Below, piece by piece: positions 10,761-17,772 of a DNA stretch of 64,000 bases (its first letter is position 1; every line of letters begins with the position of its first letter). The notes under the pieces are model-generated. The model had not been told where the DNA came from. It ran no database searches and saw nothing but the letters and a program-made list of their open reading frames with translations. The translations under genes were made by a program, and so were the position numbers. The DNA is from Nocardia alba NBRC 108234 (GTDB lineage Bacteria > Actinomycetota > Actinomycetes > Mycobacteriales > Mycobacteriaceae). The stretch is taken from NCBI RefSeq assembly GCF_001612665.1, contig NZ_BDAX01000010.1, positions 1-64,000 on the forward strand, given 5' to 3'.

Positions 10761-11750
10761 TCAGCGGTCCACCGGCGAACCGTCACCGGCCGACCACACC
10801 CGCAGCAGCCCGTGCCCCGTACTCATGGCCACCAGTTCGGCCTGCGCGGTGACCCACCCACTCGCCGCGAACCGTACCCGCAGCGTCAGCCGCCGGCCGG
10901 TGCCAGGCGTACGGGCCAGGTCGTGACAGGCGGCCCGCAACGCGGCGAGATCATCGGGATCGACGCTGGGTCGCTCCACCAGCCAGCGATCCAGCGGCGG
11001 CAGCGGCGGACCCGCCCATTCGTAGATCAGGGCGCTGGTCAGCTCGATGATGCCGACGCCGACCCCGCTGCGCTGGGAGACGGCGCGCAACATGGCCGCG
11101 TCGGGATCGGTGGCGGGCACGGCTGTGTCGAGCTCGGGAATCGCGTGCATCAGCGCGCTGATCCGTCGTCGCGCCGGCACCGCCCTGGTGATCATCTGGA
11201 AGTGGCGGACCTCGTCGTCGTCGCCCGCCATGTCGACCTCGCCCTGCCACTGGCCGCCGTCGTCGAGGCGCGCGACCATCGCGAAGTAGTCGATCCGCCC
11301 GTCGAAACGCGTCATCCGGCCGAACGCCTCCGGCGGCGTGCGGATCACCCGTACGTGCTCGGGGGCCCTGGCGAAGACGAGTTCCTCCAGCCCCGGGCCG
11401 TGATGGGCGAGCTCGGTGTCGGCATCCCAGTCCCAGGCCGCGACCCGGCGCGGTGGCGGAATCGGAGCATCGACAGCCCCGACCCACAGCCGCACTCCGT
11501 GGATGCCTGCGTACGCGCACGGCACCGGCTCGGTCACGACCAGCGTGTCCGCCTCGACCGTTCGCTGGGCTCGCCCGTCCGCGTGGCAACGCCGCACAGC
11601 CTCGGTCGCGATCCGCGCGCGAGACGGGCCGAGCACGCGGCGCAGCGAGCCGAGCCCGGACCAGTGCCGCGGGTGCGCGCCCGCGGCGACCACCGTCGGT
11701 TCACCACCGCAGCGCAGAGTCTCCACGAGCAGCCAATCGTCGGACGGCAT
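10761..11750 (-). CDS. GAF-like sensory protein of unknown function (DUF5593-like)
   Basis: A 329-residue soluble protein with no helix-turn-helix, kinase or catalytic motif that I recognise. The first 130 residues include VETLRCGGEPTVVAAG and YAGIHGVRLWVGAVDAP, followed by a central PAS/GAF-type region around DYFAMVARLDDGGQWQGEVD. The C-terminal part (RLTLRVRFAASGWVTAQAEL) resembles a second small alpha/beta sensory domain. Proteins of this kind, which I recall as DUF5593, occur in mycolic-acid actinobacteria. It starts 9 bp after the GGDEF-EAL gene, so the two are almost certainly cotranscribed, and it could be an input or output partner for c-di-GMP signalling. That role is inferred from context only. 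Confidence 0.6.
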   Translation of the reverse strand: MPSDDWLLVETLRCGGEPTVVAAGAHPRHWSGLGSLRRVLGPSRARIATEAVRRCHADGRAQRTVEADTLVVTEPVPCAYAGIHGVRLWVGAVDAPIPPPRRVAAWDWDADTELAHHGPGLEELVFARAPEHVRVIRTPPEAFGRMTRFDGRIDYFAMVARLDDGGQWQGEVDMAGDDDEVRHFQMITRAVPARRRISALMHAIPELDTAVPATDPDAAMLRAVSQRSGVGVGIIELTSALIYEWAGPPLPPLDRWLVERPSVDPDDLAALRAACHDLARTPGTGRRLTLRVRFAASGWVTAQAELVAMSTGHGLLRVWSAGDGSPVDR

Positions 11751-11759
11751 CGCCGCGAT

Positions 11760-13628
11760 TCAGCTCGACGCCACGCCCCGGCCCGCGCGCGGCAGGTCGA
11801 GGTCGAGCGGGATACGTCCTTCGCGCAGATGCGCCTCGACGGCCTCGCCCGGCATCGGTCTGGCGATGAGGAACCCCTGCGCGCGGTAGCAGCCGAGACC
11901 GACCAGCGTTCTGGCCGCCATCGGCGTCTCGACGCCCTCGCCCACCACGCCGAGGCCGAACGACCCGGCCAGCCCGATGATCGACTTCACGATCGCCAGG
12001 TCGTCGTCGCTGTCACCGAGCCGCTGCACGAAACCACGGTCGATCTTCACGGCGTCGACGGGCAGCGCCTTGAGGTGCGACAGCGAGCTGTAGCCGGTGC
12101 CGAAATCGTCGATGGCGATCTGCACGCCCATCCGCTTGAGGCCGCGCAGGGTGAGCCTGGTTCGCACCAGGTCCTGCACGACGACATGCTCGGTGATCTC
12201 CAGACAGACCGAACTACCGTCGATGCCGTACAGGCGCAGAATGTCCTCGATGCGCTCGACGAAGTCGGCGCTCACCAGCTGGACCGGCGACACATTGATC
12301 CGGATCACCACATTGGCGGCCAGCCCGCGGCGGCGCCAGTCGGCGAATTGCGAACAGGCCGAACGGATTACCCACCGGCCGAGCTCACCGGCCAGGTTGG
12401 TGGCCTCGGCGACGGCGACGAACGCGCCGGGCGGCAGGAGCCCCCGCGTGGGGTGCTGCCAGCGCACCAGCGCTTCCAGCGCCACGATGCGACCGGTGCG
12501 CAGGTCGACCTCGGGTTGATAGTGCAGCACCATCGACCCATCGGACACCGCGGTGCGCAGGTTGACCTCGACGTCGTCCTGTAGCTCGAACTGGACCCGC
12601 ATGGCATCGGTGAACACCGCGATGCCGTTGCCGCCGCCGGACTTCGCCGAGAGCAACGCGTGGTCGGCACGGCGCAGCACGTCCGATACCGTCGTCTCGC
12701 CGGGCACGCCGAGCGCCACGCCGACGCTGACCCCGCGGCTCACCGACTCCTGCCCGACCGAGACCCGGCGCCCGACCAGTTCCTGAATCCGGTTCGCCTC
12801 CAGTTCGGCGGCCACCGCGTCCATCGTCTCGGCGGGCACGATGACGAACTCGTCGCCGCCGAGGCGAGCGATCATGTCCTCGGGTGCGAAGTTCTTGCGC
12901 AACCTGGCCGCGAGCGTGCGGATGAAATTGTCGCCCGCGTTGTGACCGAGGAAGTCGTTGAGCGCTTTGAGGCGATCGAGATCGAGGAAGAAGGTCGCGA
13001 CCGGACCCGCGTTGCCCGGCGCGAGCCGTTCCTCCATGTGCTCGAGCAGCGCGCGCCGATTCGCCAGGCCGGTGAGATCGTCGTGCGAGGCGATGTAGCG
13101 CAGCCGGTCCTCGGCCTCCACCCTGGCCTGTAGCTGCGCGAACAATGCCGCGATCGCCTTGAGCACATTGACCTCGCGGGTCGTCCAGGCCCGGTCGCCA
13201 CGCCGGACGAAGCCGAGCGCGCCGGTGGACACCCCGCGCGAGATCAGAGGGACGCACGCGGTCACCATCGAGGGCATGCCGGTGGACTGCCGGATCATCT
13301 CCTGATAGTCGGGGTACTCGTCGCCGCGACTGACGATGATCGGCTCGACGGCGTTCTCGCTGGCCAGGAACAGCGAATCGGCCTCGGCGAAGTCGATGAC
13401 GCGGAGGGGGTCGGGATCGGGCACGTACGGCCGAGGCGGCCACTCGGCGATCAGCACTGTCTGGCGCTGCTCGCGCTCGGTGTGGCGCAGATAGGCGAAC
13501 TCCACGTCGAAGTAGTCCACCAGGCTCGCGAGCACGCGTTCACTGGCCGCGACCATGGTCGTGGCGTCGACACCCATCAACTCCGAGGCGACCTGCGTCA
13601 CCAACGAGTCGAGGTTTCGCCGAGGCAC
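11760..13628 (-). CDS. GAF-GGDEF-EAL c-di-GMP synthase/phosphodiesterase
   Basis: A 622-residue cytoplasmic protein resembling M. tuberculosis Rv1354c. The GAF-type sensor occupies about residues 20-170, and the diguanylate cyclase domain has an intact GGDEF at 257-261 in ARLGGDEFVIVP. The EAL phosphodiesterase domain begins at 385-387 in IVALEALVRWQHP and keeps ITEHVVV and DDFGTGYSSLSHLKALPVD. Both active-site signatures are intact, so it may make and degrade c-di-GMP. The inhibitory RxxD motif expected five residues before GGDEF is absent (PEDM instead), so product inhibition at that site is unlikely. It lies 23 bp downstream of the E1-like/nitroreductase gene and 9 bp upstream of a GAF-like gene. 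Confidence 0.93.
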   Translation of the reverse strand: MPRRNLDSLVTQVASELMGVDATTMVAASERVLASLVDYFDVEFAYLRHTEREQRQTVLIAEWPPRPYVPDPDPLRVIDFAEADSLFLASENAVEPIIVSRGDEYPDYQEMIRQSTGMPSMVTACVPLISRGVSTGALGFVRRGDRAWTTREVNVLKAIAALFAQLQARVEAEDRLRYIASHDDLTGLANRRALLEHMEERLAPGNAGPVATFFLDLDRLKALNDFLGHNAGDNFIRTLAARLRKNFAPEDMIARLGGDEFVIVPAETMDAVAAELEANRIQELVGRRVSVGQESVSRGVSVGVALGVPGETTVSDVLRRADHALLSAKSGGGNGIAVFTDAMRVQFELQDDVEVNLRTAVSDGSMVLHYQPEVDLRTGRIVALEALVRWQHPTRGLLPPGAFVAVAEATNLAGELGRWVIRSACSQFADWRRRGLAANVVIRINVSPVQLVSADFVERIEDILRLYGIDGSSVCLEITEHVVVQDLVRTRLTLRGLKRMGVQIAIDDFGTGYSSLSHLKALPVDAVKIDRGFVQRLGDSDDDLAIVKSIIGLAGSFGLGVVGEGVETPMAARTLVGLGCYRAQGFLIARPMPGEAVEAHLREGRIPLDLDLPRAGRGVASS

Positions 13629-13651
13629 CGTTTCTCCGATCGTGCTATCTG

Positions 13652-15784
13652 TCAGTTCCCTGAACCGAGTACCGGGAGCCTGGCGCTCCGTACTGTCGGG
13701 GCGGGCGCGTAGCTCAGTCGCAATACTGCCGTGACCGTCTCGTGCCCGGGAATTCCCATCAGTGCGGAGAACCGTTTGTGGATCGAGGCCAGTGTATCCG
13801 TGAATCCTGCGGATACGTTGCGCAAATCGTTGTCGTCACGGACGTAGAGGAAAACCGGGGACATCGGCTGGACCGCGAGGCCCAGCTTCTGCGCGGCAAT
13901 CCACACGCGCTCGACGGCGGAACCGCCGCGCACATAATCGGTGAGATCGGCGTCGGCTCCGGCCGGGCAGGTGACCGCGATCAGCGCGGAACTGGACGAA
14001 ATCCGCTGGTGCGCGTAGTCGCCCAGCGCCGCACCGCCGGACCAGTCCCGGAGATGGGCCATCACATCGGCGCGCCCACCGATGGCCAGTTTGGCGTACT
14101 CGTCGGAGGCCAGCTCCATGGTCCGCAGGTCGAGACCGGTCCGCACATCGTCAGCGGGCCAGCGCAATTCACCGAACATCTCGGCGTGTAGCCGGGGGGT
14201 CAGGTACCGGATGCGGTCGGATTCGGCAAGCAGACCCGCGACCTCGCCGAGTCCGGCGCGATCGGTGACCCCACGCACGAACGCGCCTTCCGCGGCAGCC
14301 GAAACGGCCAGTGTGTCGAGCACTTCCGGGGCGAGCGGGCGGCCGTCGCCGAGGTGCCGGTTGGTGGCGCGAGTGAGCATTCCCGGGTAATCGGCGGCCA
14401 GTTCCGGGTCGGCGAGCGTACCGAAGCGCAGGAAGGCCGACACGGGAGCCGTACCGCCGAGCACGATCTCGTGCGTCCCCAGCAAACCCTGAGCTGCCGC
14501 GGCGACGCGGGCGTTGTAGAGGGCGGCGCCGAGGGCCACCGCACTGCCACGGAACCCGATATCCATCCCGGAAGTGCGTGCGGGGTCGACGGCGAGGTGC
14601 ACGGCGGAATCACCGACGCGCACCACCCACGGTTGCGCGTTGCCGCCCGACGGCGCGCGTTCGATGCCGTGCAGGACCCGTGCGAGCGCTGTACGCGGCT
14701 CGTCGTACTCGTCGAGTGGTGCGGTGTCGGCCGCGAATCTCCGGTCATCTCGATCCGGCTCGCCGAGGCCGTCGAGTTCACGCTCGAGATCGATCCGGAT
14801 TCGACCGGACGGCAGCGCGTGACCGAGCCCGATCCGGCGCACCGCCGTGGCGATGGTGGCCGCGCCGAGTCCGACATCGCTGCCGAGCTGGGGCCACGTG
14901 GTGACCGTCTCGTCGATCTCGGTCAGGCTGGCGGCGAGCCGGGACGAGAGCTGTTCCGGATCGAGGATCCGCATCACGTGCGGGGCCTTGTCCCGGTTGG
15001 ACAATCCGCGGAGGTCGGCTCGCGTCGTCTCGCCGAGTAGTCCGTGGAACGGCGGCCGATCCGGATCGAGATCGAATCGCTCGACATCGAACAGACCTCG
15101 ATCGTTGGTCTCCATCAGCACCGGGATGCGGTGGCGCCGTGCCGCCTCGCGGGCGGCGAGCTTCACATCGAGGGAATCGCAGACCTCGACCACCACCGAC
15201 AGCCCGGTCAGGAATTCGTCCATCGTGGACTCGTCGACACCCGCCGGGTAGATCTCGACGGGCAGGTACGGGTCCAGTTCGGCGATCCGACGGCCGGTGA
15301 CGACGCATTTGTTGAGCCCGATGTCGAACAGCCCACCCGGTATTCGATTCAGATTCGACAGTTCGACGGTATCGAAGTCGGCGATCCGCAGCAGCCCGCA
15401 GGCACCCTCCAGCGCCGCGATGTAGGCGATCTCGTGCCCCGCGCTCTGCCCGATGACGCCCACCGACTGTTCACTCAGCTGCCGCTGCTCGGCGATGGTC
15501 AGCTTGTTGCGGTTGCGGTCGTGCCGAATAGCCCGGAACGCGGTAGCGCCCACGATGGCGACCAGCGCGGACCGCCACGGGTAGTACACCCAGCGGTCAT
15601 CGGCCGGGTCCGCCTCGGGCGCGGCCTTGAGCCGGGCCAGCTCCGTTCGCATCCCCGGACGCAGATCGCTCACCGAGATACCGGGAAGCCCCCGCAGGCG
15701 CGCCAGCTCGGCCGCGTCGGCGGGAATCGCGTCGTCGAGCACCGACGCTCGAAAGATGTCGGCGGGGGCGAGATCCTGCCTCAT
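13652..15784 (-). CDS. Rv1355c-family fusion: E1-like adenylation domain plus nitroreductase-like domain
   Basis: A 710-residue two-domain protein resembling Rv1355c, annotated there as MoeY. Residues 100-260 form a ThiF/MoeB/E1-type Rossmann domain: VGVIGQSAGHEIAYIAAL replaces the usual glycine-rich loop, DFDTVELSNLNR holds the family Asp and Asn-Arg contacts, and NKCVVTGRRIAELDP and VCDSLDVKLAAREAA follow. There is no CxxC zinc pair. Residues 365-700 form a nitroreductase/SagB-like flavin domain starting with ARVLHGIERAPSGGNAQPW and continuing with AVALGAALYNARVAAAAQG. The family's reaction is unknown to me; the combination suggests activation of a carboxylate followed by oxidation. The ATG overlaps the stop of the upstream acyltransferase-like gene in an ATGA junction, implying coupled translation. 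The molybdopterin label inherited from MoeY is weakly supported. Confidence 0.8.
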   Translation of the reverse strand: MRQDLAPADIFRASVLDDAIPADAAELARLRGLPGISVSDLRPGMRTELARLKAAPEADPADDRWVYYPWRSALVAIVGATAFRAIRHDRNRNKLTIAEQRQLSEQSVGVIGQSAGHEIAYIAALEGACGLLRIADFDTVELSNLNRIPGGLFDIGLNKCVVTGRRIAELDPYLPVEIYPAGVDESTMDEFLTGLSVVVEVCDSLDVKLAAREAARRHRIPVLMETNDRGLFDVERFDLDPDRPPFHGLLGETTRADLRGLSNRDKAPHVMRILDPEQLSSRLAASLTEIDETVTTWPQLGSDVGLGAATIATAVRRIGLGHALPSGRIRIDLERELDGLGEPDRDDRRFAADTAPLDEYDEPRTALARVLHGIERAPSGGNAQPWVVRVGDSAVHLAVDPARTSGMDIGFRGSAVALGAALYNARVAAAAQGLLGTHEIVLGGTAPVSAFLRFGTLADPELAADYPGMLTRATNRHLGDGRPLAPEVLDTLAVSAAAEGAFVRGVTDRAGLGEVAGLLAESDRIRYLTPRLHAEMFGELRWPADDVRTGLDLRTMELASDEYAKLAIGGRADVMAHLRDWSGGAALGDYAHQRISSSSALIAVTCPAGADADLTDYVRGGSAVERVWIAAQKLGLAVQPMSPVFLYVRDDNDLRNVSAGFTDTLASIHKRFSALMGIPGHETVTAVLRLSYAPAPTVRSARLPVLGSGN

Positions 15785-16497
15785 GTGCTCCGAGCTTCTA
15801 ACAGTTGCGCGCGCTCGACCGCGATCAGGTCGCGCTGCGTGCGGGTCGCCGCCGAGAGATCGGCCAGATCCCACCACACCGGCACCGTGGTGTAGCGCTC
15901 GTCCGGGTAGGAGACGGCGGGAATGCCGGGATCGGGTCGCGCCCCGCTCGATCGATAGGAGTCGAGCTGGTGCAGCGGGCTCACGCCGAAGCCGTAACGC
16001 ACGCCGAGCAGCCAGGTGACGTGCACGACGCCACGGGCGACCAACGCGCCGAGTTCCGGCCTGCGCGGGTCCGATCGGATCGACCATCCGCCCTTGGACT
16101 CGGCGACGCCGAGCGGCACCTTGGCCTCGACGGAGGACCGCAACGCGGCCTCACCGGGGGTGCCGAGCCACGGTTGGAACCCCGCGATCTCGTCGGCCGT
16201 CGCGTGTGGTCCGTGCGCGCGCAGGCCGGCCACCACCGAACCATCGGGGTCGATCGCGACGAGGAACAGCGAGGTCGAACGGCCGTCGGCGAGCAACTTC
16301 ACGTCGATCGCGCCCTGAACTCCGTAGTGCCGGTAACCATTCAGCGCACCCTCGAGATACTGGTTCCACAGCGCCGGATCTTCGCCCGGCGAACAGACGC
16401 GGACATGACATCCGGAACTGCTGTCGAGGTACCGCAACCCGCCCGCATTCGCACCGACCGCCCGGTTATCCGGGCCGGTGTGAGCCGACACCCTCAT
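15781..16497 (-). CDS. Putative GNAT-fold acyltransferase, possibly FeeM/autoinducer-synthase-like
   Basis: A 238-residue soluble protein with no firm family match. The layout fits N-acyl amino acid synthases of the GNAT fold: an N-terminal LWNQYLEGALNGYRHYGVQ, then DGRSTSLFLVAIDPDGSVV and AGLRAHGP (strand-turn-strand of the acetyl or acyl carrier site), an acidic EAKVPLGVAESKGGW, and ALVARGVVHVTWLLGVRYGF as the long helix. Such enzymes join a fatty acyl chain to an amino acid or homoserine lactone. It is first in the minus-strand run, and its stop overlaps the next start by ATGA. A GGAG ribosome-binding site precedes the ATG by about 4 nt. It could also be another GNAT-like protein specific to the Rv1355c system. 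Confidence 0.45.
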   Translation of the reverse strand: MRVSAHTGPDNRAVGANAGGLRYLDSSSGCHVRVCSPGEDPALWNQYLEGALNGYRHYGVQGAIDVKLLADGRSTSLFLVAIDPDGSVVAGLRAHGPHATADEIAGFQPWLGTPGEAALRSSVEAKVPLGVAESKGGWSIRSDPRRPELGALVARGVVHVTWLLGVRYGFGVSPLHQLDSYRSSGARPDPGIPAVSYPDERYTTVPVWWDLADLSAATRTQRDLIAVERAQLLEARST

Positions 16498-16701
16498 ACA
16501 ACTCCGTACCTACACCCACGTCGGTTTGCCCGACCAGCCAAAGTTTGCCTACGCAGTATCCGTCATTCCGACGGTTTGCACCATACGAGTGGCTAATTTT
16601 CCGGAAACCTTCTGAGCCAGTTGAAATAACCCCAGGTCAGAGTGGGTGAATACCCGAAGGTCGATGGAGTCGAGACCGATCGGTTCGAATTCGGCTAACT
16701 T

Positions 16702-17142
16702 TTAGCTATCGACCGTGATCGACACGAACAGTTCCACCGTGTCGGGGCCGTGCCACACCTCGATCTCCTCGCGGTAGGCGCGGGAGATCTCGGCCGACGC
16801 CGTCGCGTCGTCGACCTGGGCCCAGACGTCTTCCACCGGGTCGTGATAGTCGCCGTTGGGGGCGAAACGGGCGTAGATGCCCCTCGGGACACGCAGCATG
16901 AGATCGCCGACCGGGACGTCGTCCGGGGACACGTATTCACGGGCGACCAGCGCGTTCCAGTTGCCCGCCGGATCGGGAACGTAGACCGTGTGCAGCGGTT
17001 CGCCGCCGTCGGGGCGGTCGCGCAACCGGTCCTTGAGGAACTCGATCAGATCGCTGTTGCTCACCTTGAAGCTCGGGTGCACCTTCGGCACCGCCAGGCC
17101 GCCGTACAGGGCCGCGCCACGAACCACGATCGAATAGGTCAT
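16702..17142 (-). CDS. Stand-alone GyrI-like effector-binding domain protein (copy 2)
   Basis: A 146-residue protein formed by a single GyrI/AraC effector-binding (SHS2) domain. Indicators are LMLRVPRGIYARFAPNGDY followed by DPVEDVWAQV and a terminal VELFVSITVDS strand. No DNA-binding domain is attached. Stand-alone domains of this type bind hydrophobic cationic compounds or serve as small-molecule sequestering or hydrolysing proteins. The ATG overlaps the stop of a homologous upstream gene (ATGA), and the two proteins have nearly equal length (147 and 146 residues), so they look like a tandem duplication that may form a heterodimer. An upstream extension to 17193 would overlap its partner heavily and was not used. 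Confidence 0.7.
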   Translation of the reverse strand: MTYSIVVRGAALYGGLAVPKVHPSFKVSNSDLIEFLKDRLRDRPDGGEPLHTVYVPDPAGNWNALVAREYVSPDDVPVGDLMLRVPRGIYARFAPNGDYHDPVEDVWAQVDDATASAEISRAYREEIEVWHGPDTVELFVSITVDS

Positions 17143-17582
17143 CGCGGATCGACCGCCAGGTACAGATCGATCTTGTAAGCGTGCGGATAGCACTCGAAAT
17201 CACCGGTGAAGGTGCGCCTGATCTGGTTGTGTTCCTCGGCGTAGGCGATCTGGGTCCACAGATCCGTCATCACCCGCGGGAAGTTACCGACCGAGGAGAA
17301 GCGCGCGTAGGTGCCGCGCGGCAGTCGAGCCGCCAGATGCCCACGGGTGACCTGTTCGAGCGAATCGCACTGATACCCCACGATCTGGGTGTTGTAGGTG
17401 CTCAGCTCGCCGGTGTAATCGGTGTAGGCGCTGGCCAACGGCCCGCCCAGATCCTGATGCAGAACCGCCGACCATGCCGCTTCGAGGTCACGGTCGCGGA
17501 GCTCACCGAGTGCGCGTTTGGGACTACGAACCGGAAGACCGGCCACCCAGGTCTCGTCCCGCTCGACGATTTCGAACTGCAA
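17139..17582 (-). CDS. Stand-alone GyrI-like effector-binding domain protein (copy 1)
   Basis: A 147-residue single-domain protein sharing the pattern LPRGTYARFSSVGNF, VMTDLWTQIAYAEE and a C-terminal KIDLYLAVDPR strand with its downstream neighbour. Similarity to GyrI and AraC-type effector domains begins at LQFEIVERDETWVAGL. The start is a TTG directly before this stretch, about 7 nt after GAGAG; the frame is open for 44 more codons upstream, but those residues look non-conserved. It is first of a two-gene unit reading left, divergent from the large membrane protein gene. The ligand is unknown. Confidence 0.65.
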   Translation of the reverse strand: MQFEIVERDETWVAGLPVRSPKRALGELRDRDLEAAWSAVLHQDLGGPLASAYTDYTGELSTYNTQIVGYQCDSLEQVTRGHLAARLPRGTYARFSSVGNFPRVMTDLWTQIAYAEEHNQIRRTFTGDFECYPHAYKIDLYLAVDPR

Positions 17583-17772
17583 TTGACGACTCTCTCGAAG
17601 GGTCCTGCTCGGGTTGCGCAATGCTATCAAACCCCACCCTAACCATATCTGAGCTGGACAAACGTCCACCACGTCGGAGTGGACACCCGGAGGTCTTGTC
17701 CGATTCACCTGCATGCCCTAGGCTCCCGCGCTCGTGTGGGTACGCGCGGAGCTCGAACCGCGAAAACAAGTG

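Noticed and set aside
10659..12584. Plus-strand frame of 641 codons
   Set aside because: Antisense to the GGDEF-EAL and GAF-like genes, with His/Arg/Asp-rich composition and no domain.
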